This document shows positions 16,414-25,858 of a stretch of 64,000 nt of DNA, piece after piece. The notes beneath the pieces are model-generated. The model did no database searches, was not told where the DNA came from, and saw nothing but the letters and a program-made list of their open reading frames with translations. The position numbers and the translations under genes are program-made. The stretch is from Gammaproteobacteria bacterium (GTDB taxonomy: Bacteria > Pseudomonadota > Gammaproteobacteria > Steroidobacterales > Rariloculaceae). How positions within the stretch are numbered: position 1 is the stretch's first letter; every line of letters starts with the position of its first letter. Where the stretch lies: contig JAJDWR010000067.1 of assembly GCA_022825505.1 (NCBI GenBank), forward strand, positions 186,001-250,000, given 5' to 3'.

Positions 16414-17172
16414 TCAGTAGCCGATCGTGAAGCGCTGCCTCACGAAGGCGCGGTTTTCCAGCTCGTCGATGGCCGCTGCGGCAAGGTCGGCCACGTAGAT
16501 CGACATATTGCCTTCGGCGTCCGTGACGAACCCGGTGGTCGATGTGCGGTATTCGCCGCGCCGCTGCGTATCCGTGATTCCGTTGAACGTCCAGCCCATG
16601 ATATTGAACGGCGGTGTGAGGACCGTCCAGTCGATGTCGCTGGCCTGGTAGGTGTCCAGGGCTACCTTGTGGCCGATGAGCATTGCATACGGTTCGGTAC
16701 CTTCGGAAACCGGAAACGGCGCGTTCGCGAGCATGTCCTCGACAGTCGGCAGCATCGTCGTCGCGCCGCCGATCTGCAGCACGTACGGCGCGTTCTCCAT
16801 GCCCACAAGCGCCTCGGCCGCCGTGCCTGCCGCCAGCGCGTGGGTCGAGTTTTCCGGCGCGAAGTCGCCTTCCGGCGTCCCCTGCACGGATATCACTACT
16901 CCATCCGCCCCACTGGTCACCGCAGTAAAGGACTCAATGTCCGTCACGTCGCCCTGCATCGGGGTGAAGTTCGCGTGCTCGACGGTCAGGCGATCGGGAG
17001 AGCGTGAAACGCCGATTACGGCGTGGCCCCGTTCCAGCGCCTCATCGACGATCAAGCCGCCGATACTACCGCTGGCGCCGTACACCACGATGGTCTGATT
17101 GTCCTGTGCATGAGCGGCAGCGCAGCCGAGAAACGCGACAATTAACGGGGCAAGAAATGGTCGTAGGTTCAT
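16414..17172 (-). CDS. Exported NmrA-like NAD(P)-binding protein
   Basis: Atypical SDR/NmrA-type Rossmann protein of 252 residues. The nucleotide-binding loop is VVYGASGSIGGLI (residues 30-41), followed by GVSRSPDRL and a second-strand arrangement typical of NAD(P)H-binding epimerase-like proteins. Unusually the Rossmann fold is preceded by a clear Sec signal peptide (MNLRPFLAPLIVAFLGCAAAHA-Q). ATG 17172 has AAGGGAG six bases upstream, so the signal peptide is truly part of the protein. It is the first gene of the operon with DoxX and arylsulfotransferase and is divergent from the molybdenum hydroxylase genes. How a dinucleotide would be supplied in the periplasm is unclear; it may bind another ligand. 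Confidence 0.85.
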   Translation of the reverse strand: MNLRPFLAPLIVAFLGCAAAHAQDNQTIVVYGASGSIGGLIVDEALERGHAVIGVSRSPDRLTVEHANFTPMQGDVTDIESFTAVTSGADGVVISVQGTPEGDFAPENSTHALAAGTAAEALVGMENAPYVLQIGGATTMLPTVEDMLANAPFPVSEGTEPYAMLIGHKVALDTYQASDIDWTVLTPPFNIMGWTFNGITDTQRRGEYRTSTTGFVTDAEGNMSIYVADLAAAAIDELENRAFVRQRFTIGY

Positions 17173-17299
17173 GATTGCTCCCTTGTAGGCAGGCGAAACC
17201 TGTACTGAATGGGGTTGCGGGATCGGCATGTTAACAGTACCGGCGCGCAAAGTCGGAATTAATCTCCACCGTGGATAACCCGCTATTTGCCGCGTGAAT

Positions 17300-17328
17300 T
17301 TGTCACGGTCAACTCCGGCTAGTATTGT
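17300..17328 (+). promoter_or_regulatory. Candidate sigma70 promoter for the molybdenum hydroxylase operon
   Basis: TTGTCA at 17300-17305 and TATTGT at 17323-17328 are separated by 17 bases and lie about 60 bases upstream of the small-subunit ATG. This is a pattern match in the divergent spacer; no start site is known. Confidence 0.45.
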
Positions 17329-17388
17329 TCCAAACGACTCTCCTGAACGGAGAAATGGCGCTTCGGTCCGGCGCAGGCGGGGATTAGA

Positions 17389-17844
17389 ATGATTACGTTG
17401 ACGGTCAATGGACAAACCCATCGGATCGATGCCGAGCCCGACACCCCGCTGTTGTGGGTGCTGCGGGATTTTCTGAGACTGAACGGAACCAAGTACGGCT
17501 GCGGTATCGCATATTGCGGGGCCTGTACCGTCGAGGTGGACGGAAACGTGGTGCGCGCCTGCATCGTTCCGGCAAGCGCCGCGGAGGGCAGCGATATCCG
17601 CACTATCGAGGACCTTGACGATCACCCTGTCCAGCGGGCCTGGATCGAGCACCAGGTCCCCCAGTGCGGCTACTGCCAGTCCGGCATGATCATGGCTGCC
17701 AAGGGGCTTCTCGACCGCAATCCCGAACCCAGCGACGCGGACATTGACGTCGCCATCACCAACGTGTGCCGGTGCGGCACCTATACGCGGATACGTGCGG
17801 CGATACACACCGCCGCGGCGAAGATGAGGGAGGGCCGGGCATGA
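17389..17844 (+). CDS. (2Fe-2S) small subunit of molybdenum hydroxylase (isoquinoline 1-oxidoreductase alpha-like)
   Basis: Electron-transfer subunit of 151 residues. The plant-type cluster cysteines are Cys38, Cys43, Cys46 and Cys58 ([17 protein letters not shown]), and the second [2Fe-2S] cluster is held by Cys93, Cys96, Cys127 and Cys129 ([14 protein letters not shown]). This two-cluster layout is that of the xanthine oxidase family small subunit; the two-gene arrangement without a separate FAD subunit fits the isoquinoline 1-oxidoreductase type. Electrons would pass to a cytochrome. The stop overlaps the start of the large subunit by four bases (ATGA). Confidence 0.95.
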   Translation: MITLTVNGQTHRIDAEPDTPLLWVLRDFLRLNGTKYGCGIAYCGACTVEVDGNVVRACIVPASAAEGSDIRTIEDLDDHPVQRAWIEHQVPQCGYCQSGMIMAAKGLLDRNPEPSDADIDVAITNVCRCGTYTRIRAAIHTAAAKMREGRA

Positions 17845-20003
17845 AGATGGAAATCTCACGGCGCGAATTCCTGCAAACCTCAGGTACGGCCGCAGCAAGC
17901 CTGGTCATCGGGTTTCACCTGCCGGCGCGGCCGGCCCGCGCCCAGTTCGGCGGGCCGCCGGATCCATTCGTGATCGACCGGGACATGATCAACGCCTACC
18001 TGACGCTCAACCCCGATGAGACAGTCTCCATCGTCTCGGCTGCAGCGGAGATGGGGCAGGGTTCGCTCAGCTCGCTTCCGATGCTCATTGCCGAGGAACT
18101 GGAACTGGATATCGGGCAGGTACGCATCGAACAGGCGCCCCTCAACCAGGAAGCCTTCAGTAACCTGCTGTTCGGTTACCAGACAACGGTGGGGACTTCC
18201 GCGGTCCGCTGGGCGTATGAGCCCTTGCGGCAGCTCGGTGCGAACACCCGGGAGTTGCTGCGCAATGCCGCGGCCGCGGCATGGGCCGTGCCCGTGGACG
18301 AGACCGTCGCCCGGAGCGGGCGCGTCACGCATCCGGCCTCCGGGAGGAGCCTGAGTTACTTCGAATTGGGCGAGACGGCCTCGGGAATGGAGATTCCCAC
18401 GGACGTGCCGCTCAAGCCGCAGAGCGAGTGGAGGATCCTCGGCACACCCTTCCCGCGCTGGGATACCGAAGCGAAGTCCACGGCCTCGGCGAACTACGGG
18501 ATCGACATGCAAGTGGACGGGATGGTGGTGGCGACCATCGCGGCGACACCGGTGCCGGGCGGAACTCTGCGGTCCGTTGATCCCGAGCCCGCGCTCGCCG
18601 TCAACGGCGTGGAAGAGGTGGTCATGCTGGACGATGCGGTGGCGGTCACCGCAACCAATTATTGGTCGGCAAAGAAAGGTCTGGATGCGGTTGAGCCGCA
18701 GTGGGACCTGGGCCCCGTCTCGGCGCGCAACAGCGGGAACATCCGCGAGGAAATGCTGCAATTGCTCGACCAGCCCGGCAACGAAGCGGTCGATGAGGGT
18801 GATATCGACGCCGCCAGGGACGCGGCGGCGCAGATGGTGACCGCCACATACGAGGCTCCGTATTGGGCCCACGCCACCCTGGAGCCGCTGAACGCCACCG
18901 CCCACTATCGAGGCGACAGCATCGAGTTCTGGTTGGGTACCCAGGCGCCCGGGGGTATCGAAAGCATGTGCGAACGCATGTTTCCCGAAGTGCCGACGGA
19001 AAACATCATCGTCAACAACCAATACCTGGGCGGTGGTTTCGGCCGCCGGGGCAGACCCACGCCGGCGGATCAGGCTGCGCTGATCTCAAAGCGGGTCGGC
19101 AAACCCGTGAAGCTGATCTGGTCCCGGGAAGAGGACATGACCCACGACACCTACCGGCCCAAGTCCGTCGTCCGGATGGAAGGCTACCTGGATGAGGCGG
19201 GAAGGGTGACGGGGTTCAAGGGCAGGATCGCGGTGCAGTCGACTCTGGCATCGCTGACCGATAACCCCGATGTGCCCGTGGATCCGTTTGCGACCGAGGG
19301 TCTGATCGACCACGACTACCGCTTCCCTGCACTGAATTTCGAATACCACTCGCCAAGACCCGGTATTCCGATAGGTTTCTATCGAGGCGTCGGTTTCATT
19401 CACAACACCTTCTACCGCGAAAGCTTCATGGATGAGCTGGCGTACGCGGCGGGGCGGGATCCGATCGAGTTCCGTCTGGAACTCGCCGGTCACAGGGAGC
19501 GCAACATTCTGCTCCTGAACACCCTTGCAGAGCGTTCCAACTGGGGCAGTCCGGCGCCGGGAAACGTCCAGGGCGTAGCGTTCGCCTACAGCGATGAATC
19601 CACCGTCGGGGAGGTCTTCGAAGCGTCCGTGAGCGATGACGGGCGGGTCAAGCTGCACAGGATCACCTGCGTATGCGACGTCGGCGTGTACATGAACCCG
19701 ATGATGATCGAACACCAGATGGAGAGCGCCATCACCTGGGGCCTCACCAGCGCCATTTTCGGGGAGATCCTCATCGAAGACGGCGCGACCCGGCAGAAGA
19801 ACTTTCATGAATACGAGATGGTGCGAATCAGCCACATGCCGGCTATCGAAACGGTGATTCTGCCGCCGACGGATACGCCCGGCAGCGGCGGGGAGTGCGG
19901 CGCGCCGCCGGCGCCGCCGGCACTGGCCAATGCAATATTTGCCGGCACGGGCAGGAGACTGCGTTCGCTGCCGTTCAGGAATCACGGCATATCGTTCGCC
20001 TGA
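17841..20003 (+). CDS. Molybdopterin large subunit, Tat-exported (isoquinoline 1-oxidoreductase beta-like)
   Basis: Catalytic subunit of 720 residues that carries the Mo-pterin cofactor. A twin-arginine signal ([10 protein letters not shown] followed by [19 protein letters not shown]) places the complex in the periplasm, with the small subunit carried along. Mo-cofactor motifs include [12 protein letters not shown] and a C-terminal [18 protein letters not shown] in which Glu fits the family's catalytic base; the next residue is Cys where Pro (GEPG) is common. ATG 17841 overlaps the small-subunit stop and is preceded by GAGGGAGGG. Members of this family hydroxylate N-heterocycles or oxidise aldehydes with water as the oxygen source. 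The aldehyde dehydrogenase 174 bases downstream suggests an aldehyde-forming pathway. Confidence 0.94.
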   Translation: MKMEISRREFLQTSGTAAASLVIGFHLPARPARAQFGGPPDPFVIDRDMINAYLTLNPDETVSIVSAAAEMGQGSLSSLPMLIAEELELDIGQVRIEQAPLNQEAFSNLLFGYQTTVGTSAVRWAYEPLRQLGANTRELLRNAAAAAWAVPVDETVARSGRVTHPASGRSLSYFELGETASGMEIPTDVPLKPQSEWRILGTPFPRWDTEAKSTASANYGIDMQVDGMVVATIAATPVPGGTLRSVDPEPALAVNGVEEVVMLDDAVAVTATNYWSAKKGLDAVEPQWDLGPVSARNSGNIREEMLQLLDQPGNEAVDEGDIDAARDAAAQMVTATYEAPYWAHATLEPLNATAHYRGDSIEFWLGTQAPGGIESMCERMFPEVPTENIIVNNQYLGGGFGRRGRPTPADQAALISKRVGKPVKLIWSREEDMTHDTYRPKSVVRMEGYLDEAGRVTGFKGRIAVQSTLASLTDNPDVPVDPFATEGLIDHDYRFPALNFEYHSPRPGIPIGFYRGVGFIHNTFYRESFMDELAYAAGRDPIEFRLELAGHRERNILLLNTLAERSNWGSPAPGNVQGVAFAYSDESTVGEVFEASVSDDGRVKLHRITCVCDVGVYMNPMMIEHQMESAITWGLTSAIFGEILIEDGATRQKNFHEYEMVRISHMPAIETVILPPTDTPGSGGECGAPPAPPALANAIFAGTGRRLRSLPFRNHGISFA

Positions 20004-20176
20004 CCTGCGACGGAAGCGTCCATGGCAGATTTGAACGGCGCAGTGCTTTTGCGGACCGTACCGGTGAAACAGCCGCCGGCGGTTTGATTACAACTACGCT
20101 ATCGCGTTTGCATCCGGGGAAATTGGGCATTACCTCGGCCGCGATTTTCGATCGTCAACCCCGAAAAGGAAGTCTC

Positions 20177-21646
20177 ATGAATCACCTCAACCAGTACATC
20201 GGCGGCAAATGGAACGCTGCTGAAGGCGGGCGTACCTTCGCGGTTCTCAATCCGGCTACCGGAGATACCTGGGCCGAGGCCCCCGATGCATCGCGCGGCG
20301 ACGCGAAAGCGGCGGTGGAAGCCGCCGCTCATGCAGCCGCGGGGTGGGCGGCCTTGCCGCACTCGGAGCGCGCCCGGTTGCTCTCCAAGGCCGCGGATGT
20401 TCTTGAAGCCCGCCAGCAGGATTTTGTCACCGCGCTGGTGGAGGAAGCCGGATCCTGGATCGGCAAGGCCATGTTCGAGACGGGCTACACATGTGGCATC
20501 TACCGCGCCGCGGCAGCGTGCGCGTATCAGACCAACGGCGAAATTATGCCGTCGGAGCACGGCAAGATCAGCATGGCGGTGCGCCAGCCCCTCGGCGTCG
20601 TGAGTGTGATTTCGCCCTGGAATTTCCCGTTGCTGCTGACTTCCCGTGGCATTGCCGTCGCGCTGGCGGTCGGCAACAGCGTGGTGCTGAAACCGTCCGA
20701 GGAAACGCCCATGAGCGGCGGCACCCTGATCGCCGAGGTCCTGGCGGAAGCCGGCATTCCCGAGGGGGTCTTCAATGTCGTGACGTGTTCACGGGACAGC
20801 GTGGCGGAGGTGGGCGACGAACTGGTCTCGAATCCGCTTGTTGGCGGAATCAGCTTCACCGGCTCCACCGCAGTCGGCAGGCAGATCGCCTCCAGGGCGG
20901 GCATGCTGCTGAAGCGGGCATGCATCGAGGCGGGCGGAAAGGACGCGCTCCTTGTACTGGATGACGCCGATATGAGTCAGGCCGTCAACGCCGCGACATT
21001 CGGGACGTTCATGCACCAGGGCCAGATCTGCATGTCCGTGGAGAGAATCATCGTCGACGAGACCGTAGCGGACGAGTTCACGGATCGATTCGTGGCAAAC
21101 ACCAGGACGCTGAGGGCGGGAGATCCGCACGAGATCGGCAATGTCATCGGCCCCATCATCAATGGCCGCCAACTCCGGAAAATCGTCGACCAGGTCGACG
21201 ATGCCCGCGAAAAGGGGGCGGAGGTGCTGTGCGGCGGGACCAGCGACGGTCCCTATTACCAGCCCACCGTGCTTTCCGGCGTAACCCGCGACATGAAGGT
21301 GTACCGCGAGGAAACGTTCGGTCCTGTTGCTCCGGTGATTCGGGCTTCCGGCGTCGACGAGGCCGTGGAAATCGCCAACGATTCCGAGTACGGGCTGTCC
21401 GCCGGCATCATCGGCCGGGACGAGGAGAGGGCGCTCGACGTCGCCAACCGGCTGCAGACCGGTATGGCGCACATCAACGACAGCTCGGTGAATGACGAGC
21501 CGCACATCCCCTTCGGAGGCGTCAAGAACAGTGGCCTGGGCCGTCACGGAGGGCGCGCGTCGGTAGAGACTTTCACGGAACAGCGCTGGATCACCCTCGA
21601 GCGGGGCGGCCGTCATTATCCGCCTCCATTCGTGGAGAAAGGGTAG
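20177..21646 (+). CDS. Aldehyde dehydrogenase
   Basis: NAD(P)-dependent aldehyde dehydrogenase of 489 residues. The PWNFP cofactor segment, GSTAVGRQI, the general base in CIEAGGKDALLVLDDAD (EAGGK where ELGGK is usual) and the catalytic Cys in FMHQGQICMSVER are present, with the late ETFGPVAPV segment. This set resembles benzaldehyde/vanillin and salicylaldehyde dehydrogenases. ATG 20177 follows AAAAGGAAG. The 173-base stretch before it shows no gene. It follows the molybdenum hydroxylase genes on the same strand and could oxidise an aromatic aldehyde made by the cresol-dehydrogenase-type enzyme; the substrate is inferred. Confidence 0.95.
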   Translation: MNHLNQYIGGKWNAAEGGRTFAVLNPATGDTWAEAPDASRGDAKAAVEAAAHAAAGWAALPHSERARLLSKAADVLEARQQDFVTALVEEAGSWIGKAMFETGYTCGIYRAAAACAYQTNGEIMPSEHGKISMAVRQPLGVVSVISPWNFPLLLTSRGIAVALAVGNSVVLKPSEETPMSGGTLIAEVLAEAGIPEGVFNVVTCSRDSVAEVGDELVSNPLVGGISFTGSTAVGRQIASRAGMLLKRACIEAGGKDALLVLDDADMSQAVNAATFGTFMHQGQICMSVERIIVDETVADEFTDRFVANTRTLRAGDPHEIGNVIGPIINGRQLRKIVDQVDDAREKGAEVLCGGTSDGPYYQPTVLSGVTRDMKVYREETFGPVAPVIRASGVDEAVEIANDSEYGLSAGIIGRDEERALDVANRLQTGMAHINDSSVNDEPHIPFGGVKNSGLGRHGGRASVETFTEQRWITLERGGRHYPPPFVEKG

Positions 21647-21836
21647 GGGACGGGTATTCTGTCCGAATCTGATTCGCCGCCGCCGGCCTTCAACACGTGC
21701 GGTAAATTCCCTGGTTGACGCGCAGAGGTTCTTCCTTTTCGTCATCTGCTTGATGTCGCGCTTCAAATGCGACCGTATATGACGCATACAGCCGCTAGCA
21801 TCTCTCCTGAAAGGAAATCCGGACGGGAGAAAAGCG

Positions 21837-23954
21837 ATGCTCACGGCCTACATGCGACACCTGTGTTTGAAGTATCTCGTGAATCTGGCTGCGCGAATGC
21901 GCCACCGGTCGACAGAGGCCAGGGAACTGGTCAAGTGGGTGCTGCACGCCGCTGATCGGCTCTCTCTTCCGGGCGACGCGGACAATCCACGCCTGCTGGA
22001 CGAACTGCGCAGGGACGAGGACGTTCCGGCGGATGACTGGGAGCGTCTGCGCGATACCCTTGCAACCGAGTACAGAGCGTCGAAGCGGGTTCGCGCCGAC
22101 CGTACCGGACAGCGAATCCGGCGTCTGGGGCGGGATATGCGGCTTTCGCGAACCGACGTTGCGTTGCTCGAACTGCTGTTGCGCTACGAGACGCAGCCGG
22201 TCGTCGAGTCCATGATCGACGACATTGTTTGCCGTCACGGTTTCGGCAGGGTTCATCACCAGTTCTTTTCCGTGGCCAATCCGGGTCTGGCCCATATGCT
22301 GGGCATTTCAATGAGGACCTTGCGTCGCCGACTGGCCGTGGACTCGCCGCTCGTGAGGTCGGGCCTGGTTTCCGTCGACGACGACGGCGACTTCAAGTTG
22401 ATGCAACGGCTACTGCGGCTGGCGCATGCGCCTGCGCACAAGGGCGTCGATGTCCGGCAATTGCTGTTCGACAAGGCGCGTGCGCCGGAACTCGAGTGGT
22501 CGGACTTCGACCATGTGGCCGACAACCGCGACCACGTCGAACGTCTGGTCGCCGGCGCGCTGGAGAGCGGCGAACGGGGCGTCAACGTGCTGTTATACGG
22601 GCCGCCCGGGACCGGCAAGACGCAGTTCTGCCGAACGCTCGCAGACCGGCTCGGGGTCACCATGTACAGCGTCGGCGAAGCGGACGAACGTGGCTGCGAA
22701 CCGAGCCGGGGTGAGCGGCTCCAGGAGCTTCGCCTCGCGCAACGCGTCCTGGGAGGCTGCCGCAATTCGATCCTGCTCTTCGATGAGATGGAGGATCTGC
22801 TTGCCGATCCGAGCGCGGTGTTTCCATGGTTTTTCGGCCCGGCAAACCGGCGCAGGCGCAGAGCGGACGGCTCCAGGGTCTTCCTGCACCGGTTGCTGGA
22901 AGAGAACAAGGCCCCCACCCTGTGGACGACCAATGCGGCCTGTCAGACCAGCGAGGCCGTGCTCCGGCGCATGATGTACGCGCTGGAACTGCGCCGGCCC
23001 TCGCCCAGGGTCCGCGAGCGCATCTGGGACCGGCAACTCAAGCGCCATGGCATCCCGTCGGAGGAGAGCGACGCCCGGGCGCTGGCCAGGGAGTTCGACG
23101 TGACGCCCGGCGTGGCCGCCGGCGCCACCGCCGCGGCTCGGCTCATCGACGGTGGGGACATCGCCACGGTCCGCCACGGCGTGCGCAGCCTGTCGCGCCT
23201 GCTGCACGGTGAGAAGCCGCCCCAACGGGCGCCCGGCGAGTTTGACCCCAGGCTGATTCGGACCCGTACCGGCCCCAAGGGTATCCGCACCCTGACCGAT
23301 CCGGTCGAACTGGCCGACCGTCTCGCCGAGCTGGGAGCGCGGCGCGTCTCGCTCTGCCTCCAGGGTCCGCCCGGCAGCGGCAAGAGCGCGTTTGTCCGCT
23401 ACCTGGCCGAAAGAATCGGACTGGAAGTAGTGCAAAAGCGGGCCTCGGACCTGATGTCCAAGTGGGTGGGGGATACCGAGAAGGTGATCGCCGCAGCCTT
23501 CGCCGAGGCCCGCGACAACAATCACTTCCTGGTATTCGACGAGGCCGACTCGCTACTCTCCGACCGGCGCTTCGCGCACCGCAGTTGGGAGATCAGCCAG
23601 GTCAACGAGATGCTCACCTGGATGGAGAGCCATCCGCTTCCGTTTGCGTGCACCACCAACTTCGGCGAACATCTCGACCCCGCGACGCTGAGGCGCTTCG
23701 ATTTCAAGCTTCGCCTGGATTATCTGACCCCCGATCAGGCGGTGGCGGCATTCCGGGTATTTTTCGGACTGGACGCGCCCGCGACGGTCCGGGCGTTGTC
23801 GGGAGTGACTCCGGGCGACTTCGCCGTGGTGCGGCGGCGCGCGGAGATTCTGGGTCGGTTGAGCGACGTGAATGCGCTCGCCGCCATGCTGCAAGAGGAG
23901 TGCGACGCCAAGCCGAACCGGCCGACGCGGATCGGGTTTGGGGTACACGGCTAG
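21837..23954 (+). CDS. AAA family ATPase with two AAA modules
   Basis: Protein of 705 residues. About 245 N-terminal residues have no recognised domain, though LGISMRTLRRRLAVDS looks helix-turn-helix-like. The first AAA module has Walker A GPPGTGKT (255-262) and Walker B ILLFDEME (Asp316, Glu317). The second has GPPGSGKS (510-517), Walker B HFLVFDEAD (Asp568, Glu569), a pore-loop-like LMSKWVGDTEK as in p97/Vps4-type unfoldases, and LRRFDFK as a possible arginine finger. Both sites look active. ATG 21837 has GGGAGA eight bases upstream. The gene is followed after four bases by a WYL regulator. A substrate-remodelling role is likely; the target is unknown and a link with stress or phage response is only suggested by the WYL neighbour. 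Confidence 0.88.
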   Translation: MLTAYMRHLCLKYLVNLAARMRHRSTEARELVKWVLHAADRLSLPGDADNPRLLDELRRDEDVPADDWERLRDTLATEYRASKRVRADRTGQRIRRLGRDMRLSRTDVALLELLLRYETQPVVESMIDDIVCRHGFGRVHHQFFSVANPGLAHMLGISMRTLRRRLAVDSPLVRSGLVSVDDDGDFKLMQRLLRLAHAPAHKGVDVRQLLFDKARAPELEWSDFDHVADNRDHVERLVAGALESGERGVNVLLYGPPGTGKTQFCRTLADRLGVTMYSVGEADERGCEPSRGERLQELRLAQRVLGGCRNSILLFDEMEDLLADPSAVFPWFFGPANRRRRRADGSRVFLHRLLEENKAPTLWTTNAACQTSEAVLRRMMYALELRRPSPRVRERIWDRQLKRHGIPSEESDARALAREFDVTPGVAAGATAAARLIDGGDIATVRHGVRSLSRLLHGEKPPQRAPGEFDPRLIRTRTGPKGIRTLTDPVELADRLAELGARRVSLCLQGPPGSGKSAFVRYLAERIGLEVVQKRASDLMSKWVGDTEKVIAAAFAEARDNNHFLVFDEADSLLSDRRFAHRSWEISQVNEMLTWMESHPLPFACTTNFGEHLDPATLRRFDFKLRLDYLTPDQAVAAFRVFFGLDAPATVRALSGVTPGDFAVVRRRAEILGRLSDVNALAAMLQEECDAKPNRPTRIGFGVHG

Positions 23955-23958
23955 TGAA

Positions 23959-24966
23959 GTGCGTTACGAGCGGCTAAAGGACATCGTCGACCTGGCAATC
24001 CGCCTCCAGGGCACTCGGGGCGGATTGACCATGGACGACATCGTGGCGGAGTTCGGCGTCAGCCGCCGTACGGCGGAGCGCATGCGCAATGCGGTCGAAG
24101 CGGCGTTCGGCCCGCTCCAGTCCGTGGAAACCGGCGACAGGCGCATCCACTGGCGGCTGGAATCGACCTATCTGCGCGGCCTCGTTCGCATCACGCCCGA
24201 GGAACTGGCCGAACTGGAATCTGCGGCCGGCCGGCTTGATCGCGCCGGTCTCACCGAGCGGGCCGGGATTTTGCGGGAACTCGTTGCCAAACTGCTGGCG
24301 CTGCGTCGAATGCTGGACGCACAGACTCTGGGCGACGAACTGGAGGCGCTGATGCAGGTTGAAGGATCGGCCATGCGCCCGGGTCCCCGCCCCCGGATCG
24401 AACCCGGTTTGCTAGCGCTGCTCCGCGACGCGATCAGGGCCACCCGCAAGGTGAAATTCAGCTATGTCGCCAGGTCATCGGGAAGACGCAGCCGCCAGCT
24501 TGTCGAACCCTGTGGCGTGCTCTACGGCAACCGCGCCTACCTGGTCGGACACACGGATTGGGCTGAAGGACCGCGACTGTGGAGCCTTGCAAACGTGAGT
24601 GAGGCCGTCGTGACCGGCGAGACGTTTGACCGCGATCCCGAATTCGACCTTCAGCAATTTGCCGAACGTTCGTTCGGCGCATTTCAGGAACCGCCGGTGG
24701 ATGTCGTATTGCGGTTCAATCCCGACGCGGCCCCCGACGCCGCGACCTTCCTTTTCCATCCCAGCCAAACGCTACACAAGAACGACGATGGGTCGTTGAC
24801 GGTTCGGTTCCGGGCGGGCGGGCTGGAGGAGATGTGCCGGCATCTCTTTACGTGGGGCGAGAGCGTTACGGTGGAGAAGCCGGCTGAATTGCGGGAGCGG
24901 TTGCGAGGGATGTGTGCGAGGCTGGCGGAGCATCATGCCGACACGCCGATATCCGGCACGAATTAA
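23959..24966 (+). CDS. WYL domain transcriptional regulator
   Basis: Regulator of 335 residues. The N-terminus (to about residue 60) is a DeoR-like helix-turn-helix (MDDIVAEFGVSRRTAERMRNAV). A WYL domain spans roughly residues 140-220 with KVKFSYVARSSGRRSRQLV and VLYGNRAYLVGHT, where the family's Trp-Tyr-Leu reads Ala-Tyr-Leu, and a WCX-like C-terminus follows. The GTG at 23959 lies four bases after the AAA stop; a GTG overlapping that stop (23954) is out of frame. WYL proteins sense ligands, often nucleic acid, and commonly control defence or DNA-damage genes. Here it probably controls or works with the upstream ATPase. Confidence 0.92.
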   Translation: MRYERLKDIVDLAIRLQGTRGGLTMDDIVAEFGVSRRTAERMRNAVEAAFGPLQSVETGDRRIHWRLESTYLRGLVRITPEELAELESAAGRLDRAGLTERAGILRELVAKLLALRRMLDAQTLGDELEALMQVEGSAMRPGPRPRIEPGLLALLRDAIRATRKVKFSYVARSSGRRSRQLVEPCGVLYGNRAYLVGHTDWAEGPRLWSLANVSEAVVTGETFDRDPEFDLQQFAERSFGAFQEPPVDVVLRFNPDAAPDAATFLFHPSQTLHKNDDGSLTVRFRAGGLEEMCRHLFTWGESVTVEKPAELRERLRGMCARLAEHHADTPISGTN

Positions 24967-25027
24967 GGACGTGTACACCGGGCATGCAACGCGTTGCGAC
25001 GGTGCTCGATAGCGTAAATGATATCCG

Positions 25028-25396
25028 TCATGCGTTTGACGCGGGCTCCCAAAGCTCGATTGCGTTTCCTTCAGGGTCGTGGATGCGGGCGAAGCGGCCG
25101 ATGCCCTCCATCTCGCTTTCGTGGCTGACCTCGATATCCGCGGACTTCAGATGTGTGATCATCTCGTCCAGATCGGTCACGCGGAAGTTCAGCATGAAAG
25201 ACTTGTCTGCTGCGAAATAGTCCGTGTCAGCAGCGAAGGGTGAGAAAACCGTGACCCCGGACTCGGTTACCCAGGGCGCCATCTCCATGTTCGTCGGAGC
25301 GGGATTGATGCCAAGGTGATCCCGATACCACTTCGCAAGTCCTTCCGGGTCCTTCGCCCGAAAGAAGAACCCGCCGAATCCCTGAACGTTTGGCAC
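25028..25396 (-). CDS. VOC family protein (glyoxalase/bleomycin-resistance fold)
   Basis: Small protein of 122 residues with the VOC pattern: GFGGFFFRAKDPEGLAKWYRDHLG at the start and FARIHDPEGNAIELWEP at the end, where the Glu is a usual metal ligand. Members are metal-dependent lyases, dioxygenases or resistance proteins; a specific role cannot be assigned. The start is GTG 25396 with GGGGAG six bases upstream, one base after the stop of the coiled-coil protein gene, so the two are co-translated. Confidence 0.9.
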   Translation of the reverse strand: MPNVQGFGGFFFRAKDPEGLAKWYRDHLGINPAPTNMEMAPWVTESGVTVFSPFAADTDYFAADKSFMLNFRVTDLDEMITHLKSADIEVSHESEMEGIGRFARIHDPEGNAIELWEPASNA

Positions 25397-25397
25397 G

Positions 25398-25691
25398 CTA
25401 CGCTCCCCGCGTCAGGACATAGCCCAGAATCGTCATCATCAACGCGTTGGCGGCAATCATGATTCCCACCGAGATCAGATGGTAACGTGCGGTCTCAGCC
25501 CGCATGTCGGTTCGAACGGCATCGATTCGGGTCTGCAGCATCGCGATGCCGGTCTCGAAGCGCTCCGCAGTCACCAGTTGATTGACGGATTGGCCCATGA
25601 CCTCCACGATGGCTTCGGCCTGCCCGGCCTCGATGCCCGCAGCCTTGAGCCTGCGGGCCGCGCCAAGTGTATCAAACGCCGTTTCGGACAT
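25398..25691 (-). CDS. Small coiled-coil protein with C-terminal membrane anchor (DUF1640-like)
   Basis: Protein of 97 residues. The first 70 residues are predicted by eye to be helical and coiled (AARRLKAAGIEAGQAEAIVE, then ERFETGIAMLQTRIDAVRTD), followed by one hydrophobic segment near the C-terminus (LISVGIMIAANALMMTILGY). This layout resembles DUF1640/CCDC90-type proteins. ATG 25691 has GGGAG six bases upstream; the frame is open further upstream without a better start. The function is unknown. It is paired with the VOC gene. Confidence 0.75.
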   Translation of the reverse strand: MSETAFDTLGAARRLKAAGIEAGQAEAIVEVMGQSVNQLVTAERFETGIAMLQTRIDAVRTDMRAETARYHLISVGIMIAANALMMTILGYVLTRGA

Positions 25692-25821
25692 GCTGGACTC
25701 CCGGTAAACCATTGGGCGCGCGCAGCAGCCCGTTGCCATGGACCTCACCCCGCCAAGTGGGACGTGTGGTGCGATCTTTATGCACGCCCTCAGCCGCTAC
25801 CGCGAGTACACGAAGGCACAC

Positions 25822-25854
25822 TTGCACAAGCATTTTGGTATTACATATAATACC
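25822..25854 (+). promoter_or_regulatory. Toxin-antitoxin promoter with palindromic operator
   Basis: A -35 element TTGCAC (25822-25827) and a perfect -10 TATAAT (25846-25851) are 18 bases apart. The -10 lies inside the palindrome TGGTATTA-CATA-TAATACCA (25836-25855), 8-bp arms around 4 bases. A DNA-binding antitoxin sitting there would block the promoter, the usual autoregulation of toxin-antitoxin operons. The -10 ends only 7 bases before the GTG at 25859, so the mRNA may have almost no leader. Confidence 0.7.
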
Positions 25855-25858
25855 ACGA

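Noticed and set aside
23954..23956. GTG overlapping the AAA stop as start of the WYL regulator
   Set aside because: That frame stops after seven codons; GTG 23959 is in the frame of the HTH.
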